DNA of 64,000 nt from DASWOJ01 sp964250755 (lineage in GTDB: Bacteria; Pseudomonadota; Alphaproteobacteria; Acetobacterales; Acetobacteraceae). Location: the NCBI GenBank assembly GCA_964250755.1, contig CAXUHB010000002.1, positions 1 through 64,000 of the forward strand. The letters are read 5' to 3'. The notes under the pieces were generated by a model, which saw only the letters and a list, made by a program, of their open reading frames with translations, did no database searches and was not told the origin of the DNA. This document shows, one piece after another, positions 31,921 to 40,975 of this stretch; the first letter of the stretch is position 1; the number at the start of each line of letters is the position of its first letter. A program made the translations under genes and the position numbers.

Positions 31921-32364
31921 CTATGCTCCCGTCCATGGCAGGGTCTCGGCGATCACGCGATCCAGGCCGCCGGACTCGGTGATGGTGATGCGGATGCCCA
32001 GCGCCTCGCGGGAGGCCCAGAAGGTCTGCACGTCAATCTTCCTGGCGAACCCGTCCCGCACCAGAGATCCCAGGGCATCAAGGCACATGTCCCGCGCCCG
32101 CAGCAGGGTGTCCGGCAGACGCTTCGCCCGTTCCAGTTCCCACAGGCGTGAGCCGATGGGTTCGGCGTTGTAGGCGTCCGCCCACCAGCCCCGCCGGTTG
32201 GTGGTGCCATCCGTCAGCACGAAATCGTCGCTGGCCCGGCCATCCGTAAACAGCATGACCAGCACCGCCGACGCGAGGTCGCCGCCCGGCGGCGGGTCCT
32301 GCCCGGTGGTGGCCCAGTCGCCACGCCCGCGGGCCGCGTCCCAGATGACCCCGATGTCCGGCAT
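31921..32364 (-). CDS. Phage GP46 family baseplate protein
   Basis: A 147-residue protein: FTDGRASDDFVLTDGTTNRR, GWWADAYNAEPIGSRLWELE and RDMCLDALGSLVRDGFARKI fit the GP46/W-like baseplate family (Mu gp46, P2 gpW role). It sits next to gp45, and the stop of gp45 and its start share one base. Confidence 0.9.
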   Translation of the reverse strand: MPDIGVIWDAARGRGDWATTGQDPPPGGDLASAVLVMLFTDGRASDDFVLTDGTTNRRGWWADAYNAEPIGSRLWELERAKRLPDTLLRARDMCLDALGSLVRDGFARKIDVQTFWASREALGIRITITESGGLDRVIAETLPWTGA

Positions 32365-32873
32365 CAGGTGTGCGGCGTCGGCTTCGGGCCGTTGGCGTGC
32401 CGGTGCTGCGAGACCGTCACGCTGTCCCCGTCCACCATCGCCGTGATCTCCCCGGTGCTTTCGACAGGCATTTCAAAGCGCGCCTTGGTGCCGCCCCGGA
32501 ACACGACCGGCATACCGCCGCACTCAACCACCAGGCCTTCCGTCGCCAGGTGCAGCGATATCCCGTGCGCGTTGTAGAGGGCGGTCTCCCCGCCCTTCTG
32601 GCCGCGGAACCGCGCGCCGCCGTTCAGCGTGCCGATCACGACGCCCTTGCTGCGGTCGCCGCCGATGAACACCATCACCACGTCGCTGCCGACCGGGGCG
32701 TGGCTTGAGAAGCCGAACATCCCAGCCACCCGCGACCCGTCCCGCACCTCGTCTGGGCTGAGCCGGACCTGCACCTTCTGCACGGGGCCGCTGTCGTCGG
32801 CCGGCGCGGTCGTGCGCCCGATCCCGACCATGAGCTGCACGCGGCGGTAGAGCCGTTCCACGGCGTCGCGCAT
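32364..32873 (-). CDS. Baseplate assembly protein V (Mu gp45, spike)
   Basis: A 169-residue central spike. RRVQLMVGIGRTTAPADDSG, HAPVGSDVVMVFIGGDRSKG and YNAHGISLHLATEGLVVECG are gp45/gpV features. The C-terminus has SVTVSQHRHANGPKPTPHT with an HxH pattern that binds iron at the spike tip. The start overlaps the previous stop as TGATG. Confidence 0.9.
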   Translation of the reverse strand: MRDAVERLYRRVQLMVGIGRTTAPADDSGPVQKVQVRLSPDEVRDGSRVAGMFGFSSHAPVGSDVVMVFIGGDRSKGVVIGTLNGGARFRGQKGGETALYNAHGISLHLATEGLVVECGGMPVVFRGGTKARFEMPVESTGEITAMVDGDSVTVSQHRHANGPKPTPHT

Positions 32874-34135
32874 CAGATGCCCCCTGCCGGGTCGTTCAGC
32901 CGCGGGTTGAAGTCCGGGTTGGGCGGACGGGTGGGCGGGGCGGACCGCGGGGCGGCGTTCAGCTCGTCCTGAAGCTGCTGGTTGAACGGGTAGAGCGGCG
33001 ATGGCTCGACGGTGAAGGCGTCCGGCGGCATCAGCAGCAGCTCGGCGCGCGTGCCCCGTTCGTCCCGGATGTAGGTCACGTCCCCGATGATCATGTCCTG
33101 GCCGGTGGCCTTGAGCGCCGGCAGGTCCACCGGCACCAGCCAGTTCGGCTCCCACAGCCGCCCGGCGCTGTCCCGCCAGCTGTCGCACTCCACCCGCACG
33201 GCCTGGGACCGGCCCCGGCGGCGGGCCATTTCCCATTGCGCGCGCAGCTTCGCCAGCGACACGCCGTCGTAGTTCTGCTCCGAGATGATCGCGAGCGGAC
33301 GGCGGCGGGGCTGGCCGTCCGGGCGCTTCAGGCCGGTCATCCCGTCATCCAGCACCACGGCCTTCTCGTTGCCCGAGTTGCCCAACTCCCCGAGGCTGAT
33401 CGCCGCCATGATGTAGGCGTGGTATTCCGAATAGCGCTCGTCGAACGCGAAGGTGGCGCCGGCGGCCAGCACGTTCGCACCCTGGCGGACGCCGCTGCTG
33501 TGCTTCTGCCTGCCGACCTGGGACAGCACCAGGTCGCCGGCGGGGTTGTCGTAGACCAGCATCGCGGAATACCGCGCGACCCGCTCGATCACCTCGTAGG
33601 GCGTCTCGCCCAGGTTGATGTTGATCTGCGGGATCGGCTTCCCGTCGCCGTCCAACGCGACCACCTTGACGCCGAACGGCGCGGCCAGCTTCTCCGCCAC
33701 CCCGCGCGTCGTGCTGCCCGCGATCTGGTTGCTGTCCCAGATGACCGTGCAGTCGCGCAGGTCCTCGCACGCGCTCCGCCCGGCCACCCGCACCGTGTGC
33801 GCCGTCGCGGCGATGCGCGGCATGTAGCGGTCCACGTAGCCGGTCAGCACCAGGTCGCCGCCGATCTCCACCTTGCACACGCCGCCGGGCAGCACCGACA
33901 CCTCGCGCGGCACGGCCGGATACTTCTCCGTCAGGCCGATGTCGAAGGCGCTGGGGAACCCCTCGCAGGACCGCTGCACCCGAACCGCCTGCCAACCGGC
34001 CAAGCGGTGCCCCCCCACCGTCAGCACCAGCTCGTCACGGTCGGGCATAGCCGTCCCGGCAGGGCCGCCCGGGCTGCGGGGCGGCGCGCGCAGGGCGTCG
34101 AACACGTCGTCCACGGGGATGGGCACGTTCGTCAC
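32873..34135 (-). CDS. Baseplate hub protein (Mu gp44/gpP family)
   Basis: A 420-residue hub protein: RDELVLTVGGHRLAGWQAVR, SCEGFPSAFDIGLTEKYP, AVPREVSVLPGGVCKVEIGG and GETPYEVIERVARYSAMLVY are Mu gpP features. It carries the tail hub on which the spike is mounted. It overlaps the upstream gene by four bases. Confidence 0.9.
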   Translation of the reverse strand: MTNVPIPVDDVFDALRAPPRSPGGPAGTAMPDRDELVLTVGGHRLAGWQAVRVQRSCEGFPSAFDIGLTEKYPAVPREVSVLPGGVCKVEIGGDLVLTGYVDRYMPRIAATAHTVRVAGRSACEDLRDCTVIWDSNQIAGSTTRGVAEKLAAPFGVKVVALDGDGKPIPQININLGETPYEVIERVARYSAMLVYDNPAGDLVLSQVGRQKHSSGVRQGANVLAAGATFAFDERYSEYHAYIMAAISLGELGNSGNEKAVVLDDGMTGLKRPDGQPRRRPLAIISEQNYDGVSLAKLRAQWEMARRRGRSQAVRVECDSWRDSAGRLWEPNWLVPVDLPALKATGQDMIIGDVTYIRDERGTRAELLLMPPDAFTVEPSPLYPFNQQLQDELNAAPRSAPPTRPPNPDFNPRLNDPAGGI

Positions 34136-34644
34136 CGGGACAGTACCCGCAGCTTCGTCGGCATGAACAGGGGATGCACGGGGTCCGCCTTCTGCACGAG
34201 TTCATCCCCCCGCCGCCCGTCGCCGTACAGCCCATGCGCCAGCACCGCCGCCGGCAGGGGGCGGATCACCTCCACGTCGCGCAGCCGCGGCAACGGGTCG
34301 CCGCGCGCCGCCAGGTCGCGCGCCACCGCGATCCGCAGCGCGCGGAAGGCCGTGTAGACCGCATCCTCGCCCGCATCGCCGGCGCGGAGTATCTCCGCAT
34401 CCAGCAAGGCGCACGCGGCGGCGCGCAGGCTGCGCGCATCGTCATAGGACGTGGGCTGATAGGCCGCGCACGCCCGTGCCAACTGCACGAGCGCCGCCCG
34501 GCGCAGCAGCTTGCCCGCCGCGCCGCCGTCGGCCAGTTCCGCCAGGGACAGCATCACGCGCACCTGGTCCGCCGGGTCCGCCGCCATGCCGCGCACCGCC
34601 GCCGCCAAGGCGTGCGCGGCGTCGGGCACCGCCGGCAGGTTCAA
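34132..34644 (-). CDS. Unknown phage protein between hub and DNA-circularisation protein
   Basis: A 170-residue helical protein (MNLPAVPDAAHALAAAVRGM, LARACAAYQPTSYDDARSLR, EDAVYTAFRALRIAVARDLA). In related phages a hypothetical protein of similar length sits here, often fused to the DNA_circ_N gene. The C-terminus VHPLFMPTKLRVLSR is basic. Confidence 0.65.
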   Translation of the reverse strand: MNLPAVPDAAHALAAAVRGMAADPADQVRVMLSLAELADGGAAGKLLRRAALVQLARACAAYQPTSYDDARSLRAAACALLDAEILRAGDAGEDAVYTAFRALRIAVARDLAARGDPLPRLRDVEVIRPLPAAVLAHGLYGDGRRGDELVQKADPVHPLFMPTKLRVLSR

Positions 34645-35498
34645 AGGTCCACCAAGGCGGACAGGCTCGCGCCCGCCCGGTCCACGGCGGCACGGGCGGT
34701 TGATGCCGTCCGGATCGCGCCGCCCACGGCGGCCTCGACGTCGCGCGCCGTCCGCAGCGCGCCCCCTATGCCCATCGCCTGCACGCCGCGCCCAGCTCCG
34801 TAGCGCCCGAAGTTGCCGTCCAGGCCGCGCACGGCGTTGACGAGGCCGGATGCGTCCCCGGCCAGCCGCCGCGCCGTGGCGACGTAGGGACCAACGGCGG
34901 CGACGGCCTCGCGGATGCCATCGGCGCCGCTTTTCAGGAACGCCCCCGTCTCGTCCAGGAAGCCGCTGCTGGCCGCCCCGGCCGCATCGTCCGCCGCGGC
35001 GCCAACCTGCCCCGCCGTGTCGGCGCCCGCGACCGGCAGCAGCTGCAGGCCGGACGGCATCGGTTCCAGGAACTCAAGCCGAAGCTGCCACACGCCGCCC
35101 GCGTCCCAGCGATCCGCCGCCTCCGCCTCGATCACTTCGCACTGGCGCGCGCCCAGCGTCGGATGGACCAGTTCGCCCGGCCCTGCCTGATCCAGCGCGT
35201 CCAGCAGGCGCTTGACCTGGGCGCCCACGTCGTCGCCCACGATGAAGGCGTCGAAGCCGTAGAGCCGGCCGCGCTTGCCCAGGTCCTCCGCCCACACGCC
35301 GTCGCGGAACGGGTATTCGTGCAGCGCCCGCCGGCGGCCGACGCGCACCGTGCTGCCCAGGACGGCGAAGCGCTGCCCGCGCCAGGAGGCCGGCTGCAAC
35401 TGGCCGAGCAGCCCCGACGCCAGCCCGGCAAGGTCGCCCAGAGAGCTGAACAGCGCCCCGATGCCACCCAGCACGCCGGTGTCCGTCGTGCCGCTCAT
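34641..35498 (-). CDS. DNA circularisation protein (Mu gpN / gp43)
   Basis: A 285-residue protein with the DNA_circ_N domain: PASWRGQRFAVLGSTVRVGR, RALHEYPFRDGVWAEDLGKR, and GFDAFIVGDDVGAQVKRLLD. The name is historical; in the virion it is a baseplate/tail protein next to the tape measure. The C-terminal half is Ala-rich. Confidence 0.9.
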   Translation of the reverse strand: MSGTTDTGVLGGIGALFSSLGDLAGLASGLLGQLQPASWRGQRFAVLGSTVRVGRRRALHEYPFRDGVWAEDLGKRGRLYGFDAFIVGDDVGAQVKRLLDALDQAGPGELVHPTLGARQCEVIEAEAADRWDAGGVWQLRLEFLEPMPSGLQLLPVAGADTAGQVGAAADDAAGAASSGFLDETGAFLKSGADGIREAVAAVGPYVATARRLAGDASGLVNAVRGLDGNFGRYGAGRGVQAMGIGGALRTARDVEAAVGGAIRTASTARAAVDRAGASLSALVDL

Positions 35499-37621
35499 GG
35501 GCCGATCAGTCCGATCATGGGGCGGCTGATCCGCATGCCGCCCATCTGCACGTCTCCGGCGGCGGTTACGGTCTGCGTGACGCCCGGCGGCGCGTTGCGG
35601 TGGTCGGTCGTGACGGTGATCGCGCCGTTCACGCCTGCCGCCGCGCCCAAAGGCTGCGGCGGCAGGGGGGCGGGCGGGGCTTGGACGGGTGGGCCGAACG
35701 TGGGGCCGACCGGGGGCACGCCATTGGGCGGTAGGGCTGGGCCGAGGGCACGCACGGCTGCCGTCACCTTGCCCACATAGTTGGGATCCTCAGCGTAGCC
35801 GCCGGCCTTCAGCGCCGCAGCGGCCCCGGCTGCGTCGTCACCCCGGTTCAAGACGCCAGGATAGCGGCGGCGGATCAGCGCCGCCTGGTCGCGGGCGAAC
35901 TCCTCAGGCGTTCCATAGGCTCGATACTGCAGGCCATCCGCCTGCCGCACCGTGGCGCCCGTCCACGATCCGCCGGCCTTGATGTTGCCGAGGTTGTTGC
36001 CAGCGGCGGCGCGCCCCCAGCCGGTTTCGAGGCCCCATTGACCAAGCCAGAAGCTGGCAGAGGTGCCGGTCTGCTGCGCCATGATCTGCGCGGCCGCACC
36101 ATAGTTGGCCACGAATGCCGCCCTGCCGCCACCCGCCGGAAGGGCGGTGCTGGCCGGCGTGATCTGCGTTGCTGGGCTGCTCTGCGGCGTACCGCGCCCG
36201 CGGGCGATTGCCTCCGAGGGTGTCATGCCTTGCGGGCCGCTTCCGGTGTTCATGCCACCGCCGCTCAGGCCGAGCATCCGCCGCATCGTGTCCATGAACG
36301 ACTGCGGCGTGCTGCCAAGTCCGGCGCTGGCCGCATTGTTCCGCTCGCCTTCAGCCCCACCCCAGTTCCCGAGAGGGCGGCCATAGTCGTCCAGCAGCGG
36401 CATATTCATCTTGCCCGCCGTTGCGCCGCTGGCTAGACCCGCCACCGCAGCCGCTGTCACCGCGCCAGTCGCTGCACCGCCCAGCCCCAACAACCCCAGC
36501 AGCCACCGCGGCGCGGCCCAGCCGCTGAAGAACGCCAGCTTGGCCGCGATCATCGCCATCGGCCCGACCACCTTCAGCGCCAGCGCCACGCCCAGGATTT
36601 CCGCCGCCCGCGTCCAGCCTCCGAACACCTGCACGACGCCATCCACCTGCGTCCCGAACTCACGCAGGCTCGTGATCGTCCGCTCAATGCCGCCGCCCTC
36701 AACCCAGGACCCGATGCCGGTCGCCACCCGGGTGAAGAACGCCCCCACATCGTCGCGGTGCGCGGACACCCAATCGGACAGCCGGCCCAGCATGGGCACC
36801 AGCACCGGCGCCAGGCGCTCGGCCACCGTGTAGGCCACGCCCTCGACCGCCAGGCCCAGCTTGGACTGCGCGATCCGCAAGTCGTTGGCCGCGTCCACGC
36901 CGCGCTGGTTCGTGACGCCGTAGCGCTCGGCCTCGCGCCGGTATTCCGCGATCCCGGCCGCGCCGCGCCGCAGGAACGGCAGCAGCGCCTCGCCCGCCGC
37001 CCCGAACAGCTGCGTCGCCACGCGCGCCTGCAAGGCCGGAGACCGCAGCGATGCGATCTTGTCCGCCACCTCCGGCAGGACCGCATCGGCCAGCCGGGCG
37101 CCGCCGGTGGCGCTGTCCCGGAACGCGATGCCGAGCTGGCTTAGCAGGACAACCGTCTCCGGGCTGCGCCCGCCCACGGCGTCAAACAGGTTGTCGCCCA
37201 GCGTCCGCAGCCCGCCGGTCAGGTCCTCCGCCGACGCGCCCGCCAACCGCGCAGCACCCTGCAGGCCGTGCAGCCGGTCGGCGGTCACGCCGATGCGCTG
37301 CGCGTCCAGGCCCAGCCGCACGCCGAAGCCGGTCCAGCGTTCCGTGAGCTGCGCGATGCCCGCGATGCTGGCAGCACCCGTCAGGGCGCCCAGCGCCGGG
37401 GTGAACCGGCCCAGGCTGGCCGCGCCGGCCGCGACGTTGCGCGTGAGCGCCGCGACGCCGCGTGAGGCCGCGGTCAGGCCGGACGTGTCTGACAGGCGCC
37501 CCACGGCGCGCACGAAGCGCTCGCCCGGGGCGGCGATGCCCCGCAGCCGGCGGTTGATCGCCTCTATCGTGCCGCTGGCACGGTCCGTCGCCTGGATGAC
37601 GACCGAAACACCAGTCGCCAT
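35495..37621 (-). CDS. Tail tape measure protein with glucosaminidase domain
   Basis: A 708-residue protein. The N-terminal half is helical and Ala-rich (TDRASGTIEAINRRLRGIAA; SLRSPALQARVATQLFGAAG) with hydrophobic patches, as in tape measures. From about residue 490 to 660 it has a glucosaminidase/lysozyme-like domain: VANYGAAAQIMAQQTGTSAS, LGQWGLETGWGRAAAGNNLG with the catalytic Glu in GLETGW. The domain would open a local hole in peptidoglycan at DNA injection. Confidence 0.88.
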   Translation of the reverse strand: MATGVSVVIQATDRASGTIEAINRRLRGIAAPGERFVRAVGRLSDTSGLTAASRGVAALTRNVAAGAASLGRFTPALGALTGAASIAGIAQLTERWTGFGVRLGLDAQRIGVTADRLHGLQGAARLAGASAEDLTGGLRTLGDNLFDAVGGRSPETVVLLSQLGIAFRDSATGGARLADAVLPEVADKIASLRSPALQARVATQLFGAAGEALLPFLRRGAAGIAEYRREAERYGVTNQRGVDAANDLRIAQSKLGLAVEGVAYTVAERLAPVLVPMLGRLSDWVSAHRDDVGAFFTRVATGIGSWVEGGGIERTITSLREFGTQVDGVVQVFGGWTRAAEILGVALALKVVGPMAMIAAKLAFFSGWAAPRWLLGLLGLGGAATGAVTAAAVAGLASGATAGKMNMPLLDDYGRPLGNWGGAEGERNNAASAGLGSTPQSFMDTMRRMLGLSGGGMNTGSGPQGMTPSEAIARGRGTPQSSPATQITPASTALPAGGGRAAFVANYGAAAQIMAQQTGTSASFWLGQWGLETGWGRAAAGNNLGNIKAGGSWTGATVRQADGLQYRAYGTPEEFARDQAALIRRRYPGVLNRGDDAAGAAAALKAGGYAEDPNYVGKVTAAVRALGPALPPNGVPPVGPTFGPPVQAPPAPLPPQPLGAAAGVNGAITVTTDHRNAPPGVTQTVTAAGDVQMGGMRISRPMIGLIGP

Positions 37622-37624
37622 GCG

Positions 37625-38382
37625 CTACGTTCCCCTCTTGGCGGCCTTCGCCGCCTCGGCGGCGCAGCGGCGCGCATAGGCGTTCCACTTGAGCAGCCCG
37701 GTCACGGTCAGGTGGTCCACCGCGTCCGGCCCCCAGCCGAAGAAGCGCACCAGCCCTAGGGCGATGTCTTCCCAGTTGCTGGGGCGCTGTTCACGAAACC
37801 CTCAAGGTAGCGCATCGCCTCCCGCGACTTCCGGATCGGAAGCTGCCCCACGGCCAGGGCGTTCACCCCGGACACCTCCTGGATGAGGCGCGCCTGGTAG
37901 CGGCGCACAGCGCCCGGCAGGGGCATGGCGCCCCGGCCCAGCAGGGCCTCGGCCCGGTTCAGCTCGCCCCCGCGCGGCTCTCGCAGGTCCAGCTTCGTCA
38001 CCTCGCCGCCGTTGGCGACGATGGGCGGATCAAGCTCCACCACGTATTGGTCTGGCATCCCCTCCGGGGCCGCCGGCAGGTCGGCCGTCACGAAGGCTTG
38101 CAGGTAGTCCAGCGCCTGATCCAGTGCCCGCACGGGCATCTCGTCCACGACGGCGCGCGGCAGGCGGGACACGACGGCCACGAAGGTCAGCGCGTAGTCC
38201 CGCATCGCGCCCGGGCTGGAGTAGGAGGGGTCGTCCAGCTTGGCTTGCGCGGTCTGCACCTGGTTCAGCGTCGGCTCGCGCAGCGCGATGCGGGCATATT
38301 CCACCTTGTTGACCACGACAGGCGGGTCCAGGGCGATTTCCAGGGTGTCCGGCAGCGGAGCGGCGGCTTCGTCCACGATCAT
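37625..38382 (-). CDS. Frameshift fusion of tail-assembly chaperone (gpG-GT type)
   Basis: The chaperone gene's sequence continues in the -1 frame after its zero-frame stop. A slippery heptamer G-GGT-TTC (37795-37801, minus strand) fits X-XXY-YYZ. After slipping at Gly195-Phe196, 56 more residues follow: REQRPSNWEDIALGLVRFFG then WGPDAVDHLTVTGLLKWNAY, which resemble P2 gpE. The fusion would be 252 residues and ends just before the tape measure start. Tail phages commonly make such -1 fusions at this locus. Confidence 0.75.
37756..38382 (-). CDS. Tail assembly chaperone (Mu gp41 family), duplicated domain
   Basis: A 208-residue zero-frame product. It carries two tandem copies of the gp41/TAC_7 domain: residues 14-98 (LEIALDPPVVVNKVEYARIA, LREP at 34-37, ending LQAFV) and 114-197 (VVELDPPIVANGGEVTKLDL, LREP at 133-136, ending LEGFV). 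It lies between tube and tape measure genes and is the chaperone that coats the tape measure during tail growth. The second copy ends at the slippery site. Confidence 0.85.
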   Translation of the reverse strand: MIVDEAAAPLPDTLEIALDPPVVVNKVEYARIALREPTLNQVQTAQAKLDDPSYSSPGAMRDYALTFVAVVSRLPRAVVDEMPVRALDQALDYLQAFVTADLPAAPEGMPDQYVVELDPPIVANGGEVTKLDLREPRGGELNRAEALLGRGAMPLPGAVRRYQARLIQEVSGVNALAVGQLPIRKSREAMRYLEGFVNSAPATGKTSP

Positions 38383-38738
38383 GCCTCCTCAACCAGGCCC
38401 TCGAACTTCAGGTCAACGGTGCCCTCCATCGTGTCCACCTCGACCTCCTCGGTCTGCACGAGGTTGGCGCCCTGCACCGTGGTGCCGTCGGCCAGCACGA
38501 GGATGACGGTCACGCCGTTCATCCCGCTGTAGTCCCGGGCGGAGAAGGGGCCGCCCATGCGGGCCTTGAAGGCGATGAAGCCGTTCTTCGGCATCCGCTT
38601 GATGCCCTGGAAGGCGCCGCTCTGCCCGGACAGGATGTCCTGCTTGATGACGGCGGCGCTGTACTTGGCGTCGCCGGCCACGTCCACGTCGTTGCCGTCT
38701 ATCGTCGCGCTGACGATGCCGGATTGGGTTTCGCTCAT
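38379..38738 (-). CDS. Phage tail tube protein (Mu gpM)
   Basis: A 119-residue protein: GIVSATIDGNDVDVAGDAKY, FKARMGGPFSARDYSGMNG and QTEEVEVDTMEGTVDLKFEG fit the Mu-type tail tube, which forms the inner hollow tube through which DNA passes. It sits directly after the sheath gene with a four-base overlap to the chaperone gene. Confidence 0.9.
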   Translation of the reverse strand: MSETQSGIVSATIDGNDVDVAGDAKYSAAVIKQDILSGQSGAFQGIKRMPKNGFIAFKARMGGPFSARDYSGMNGVTVILVLADGTTVQGANLVQTEEVEVDTMEGTVDLKFEGLVEEA

Positions 38739-38753
38739 GGGGTGCTGTCCTTC

Positions 38754-40217
38754 TTACGGCTTGGTGAACTGCACGAGCATGGCGACGATGCGGAGCTGGC
38801 CCGCCAGGATGACCGGCAGCAGGATGTTGACCCGCCCGTTGCCCGCATATTCCACGACGAGGTGCTGCTTGAAGGCGTCGTAGTCCTGGACGCGGCCCAG
38901 CTCCTCCCGCTGCCGGTAGAGGGCCAGCATGTGCGCCCGGATGATCCTGGGCGACACGATGTCCGGGTTGGCCGCGCCGAAGCGGGTGCCGTCGCTCACG
39001 ATCTTCTTGCGGGCGAACACCGTGGTGATGTCAGCCCGGTAGAAGCGGATTTCGTCCGCGAGCTGAAACATGGTCTCGACGTCGAGGTAGCTGTTGTCGG
39101 CCACCCCGGCGGTGTTGGTCTGGTAGGTCGTGACCAGGCGGCTGATCCGCACCGTGCCGTCGTCGTCCACCTCGTAGGTGGAGCCGCCGTCGTAGAGCAG
39201 CGTGTTGCGGTCGTTGTAGGTGAAGCGGTCGGCCACCGGCGGCGCGCGCCAGCCCATCGCCAGGCGCTGCAGCGGGATGCCGGGGTCGTTCCGCAGCGAC
39301 AGCCCGGCGGACCCGGCCATGTCGGCGGCGATCAGCCACGAGGGCGTCGGGCTGTTGCTGACCGGCAGGACCGTCATGTGCTGGTCGTTGCGCGCGGCCA
39401 GGAGGGTGGTGGCCTGGCCGAGCGTGGCGCGGACCGCCGCGAAGCCGTGCCCGAACAGCAGGCGCACCGGCGCCCAGCGTCCGGTCTGGTCGTTCAGGAA
39501 CGCCTTCACCGCGTCGAGCGTCACGGCGTCGGCGTAGGGCAGCACGACCGATGCGAACGGGATGTCGGAGCAGTTGGCGAAGGCGAGGCCGAGGTCCGGA
39601 GCGCCGGTGCCGGGCGTGAGGACCGCAGTAGCGGTCAGCCCGGCCGGGAACACCTCCCCCGCCAGCCCGCCGCCATGGTTCCAGCGCACATCCAGGTCCA
39701 GCGGGCCGGGCACCCGGACCGTGAAGGTCACGACCGCGCCGGCGGCCGCTGCCGTCACGGGCAGGTCCGCGATGGCGTTGGCGACTGCGGCCAGCGTCGC
39801 TGCGGCCTGAGCCGCCGTGGTGCCGGCGGGCACGCCGGTCTGCACGAGCGTGTCGCACACATAGGTCGAGAGCGTGCCGCCCGCGGTGGCGGTGCCGGCC
39901 AGGATCGCGGCGACGGTGGAACGCTGCCCCGCGCCGTTGTCGGGCACGGGCAGCACCCAAATCTCGCCGTTCGGATCGCGCGCGATGACCCGGGCCGCCA
40001 TCAGGGCCAGCGGGCTGCCGGCGCCGGCCAGGGTCCGGGCGAACGCGGCGCTGGGGCACAGGACCGGCACGGACGGCACGGGCTGCGCGCCTGCGATGAC
40101 CTGGCCCACCACCAGCGTCCGCAGCCGGAATTGCCCGGTGTTGGCGCGGCTGGGGTCGATCTCCGCAGCGAACCCCGGGTTGCGGGTGTCGGCCGGGAAG
40201 TTCTGGAACTGGATCAT
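38754..40217 (-). CDS. Contractile tail sheath protein (Mu gpL)
   Basis: A 487-residue protein: MIQFQNFPADTRNPGFAAEI, PVLCPSAAFARTLAGAGSPL, and a C-terminal domain with YLDVETMFQLADEIRFYRAD and KIVSDGTRFGAANPDIVSPR are sheath features. It contracts to drive the tube through the envelope. This shows that the phage is a myovirus. Confidence 0.93.
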   Translation of the reverse strand: MIQFQNFPADTRNPGFAAEIDPSRANTGQFRLRTLVVGQVIAGAQPVPSVPVLCPSAAFARTLAGAGSPLALMAARVIARDPNGEIWVLPVPDNGAGQRSTVAAILAGTATAGGTLSTYVCDTLVQTGVPAGTTAAQAAATLAAVANAIADLPVTAAAAGAVVTFTVRVPGPLDLDVRWNHGGGLAGEVFPAGLTATAVLTPGTGAPDLGLAFANCSDIPFASVVLPYADAVTLDAVKAFLNDQTGRWAPVRLLFGHGFAAVRATLGQATTLLAARNDQHMTVLPVSNSPTPSWLIAADMAGSAGLSLRNDPGIPLQRLAMGWRAPPVADRFTYNDRNTLLYDGGSTYEVDDDGTVRISRLVTTYQTNTAGVADNSYLDVETMFQLADEIRFYRADITTVFARKKIVSDGTRFGAANPDIVSPRIIRAHMLALYRQREELGRVQDYDAFKQHLVVEYAGNGRVNILLPVILAGQLRIVAMLVQFTKP

Positions 40218-40417
40218 GCCGCGTCCTCCGTGGCGTGCGGCTCATCGTCGCCTCGTGCGGGACGGGACGGGGCCGGCGGCTGGGCCTCCACCACGTCGCC
40301 GTCGCGCAGGCGGCGCAGCCAGAACTCGTCGCGCGGCACCTCGTCCCCGCCTTCGGGAAGCGGCGCAAAGGTGTCGGGCCGGCGGACCATGCGGCCCTCG
40401 GCAGGCTTCACGAACAT
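40214..40417 (-). CDS. DUF2635 protein
   Basis: A 67-residue protein: MFVKPAEGRMVRRPDTFAPL, then VPRDEFWLRRLRDGDVVEAQ. DUF2635 proteins (Mu gp38-like) lie between the tail terminator and sheath genes in Mu-like phages; the molecular role is unknown. A similar module is fused to the fibre at 26430. Confidence 0.88.
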   Translation of the reverse strand: MFVKPAEGRMVRRPDTFAPLPEGGDEVPRDEFWLRRLRDGDVVEAQPPAPSRPARGDDEPHATEDAA

Positions 40418-40428
40418 CAGGGTGTCTC

Positions 40429-40971
40429 CTAGCTCTGCGGCGGGTGGATAACGGCGGCGGCCAGCGCCTGGCCGGTGTCGGCACGGGTCACGGCTAGGTC
40501 CACTTCGACAAGCGGCTCAAGCGGCTCCTGCCACCCCATGCGGTCGGTGATGGTCAGTTCGAGGGTGAAGTCCCACTGGTAGAACAGTCGGGCACGGTCC
40601 CAATCCCCCAGGCGTCCGCCCGCGTATTCCAGGCCGCGCACGGCGCGCACCGGGTCCACGCGCCAGTTGAGCAGCGCGGCCCACAGCTCAGCCCGGGTGG
40701 CGTCGAACAGGCTGGCGATGGTCTGCCCGCGGCGGTCCGCGCGGTTGTCGAACTCCACCACCACGCCGATCCGCTCCATGACCTTTTGGCGGAGCGCGTT
40801 GGCCAGGCTGTTGGCCTCGGCCTCCTCGTCCAGCGGGATCACGTAGGCGGCGGGAAGTGCCATCTGCGCCGCGTCCTGCACGCCCACGGCCAGCTCGGCG
40901 GCTCCGGCCACGCGGCCCTGGAACGTCGGGGCGCGATCGCGCAGGTGCTGGATTACGCGGTCCAGGTCCAA
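40429..40971 (-). CDS. Tail terminator-like protein (Mu gp37)
   Basis: A 180-residue protein: MDLDRVIQHLRDRAPTFQGR, YVIPLDEEAEANSLANALRQ, and QWDFTLELTITDRMGWQEPL fit Mu gp37-type proteins, which cap the tail tube and join it to the head. It is one gene upstream of the DUF2635 gene. Confidence 0.8.
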   Translation of the reverse strand: MDLDRVIQHLRDRAPTFQGRVAGAAELAVGVQDAAQMALPAAYVIPLDEEAEANSLANALRQKVMERIGVVVEFDNRADRRGQTIASLFDATRAELWAALLNWRVDPVRAVRGLEYAGGRLGDWDRARLFYQWDFTLELTITDRMGWQEPLEPLVEVDLAVTRADTGQALAAAVIHPPQS

Positions 40972-40975
40972 AGCA

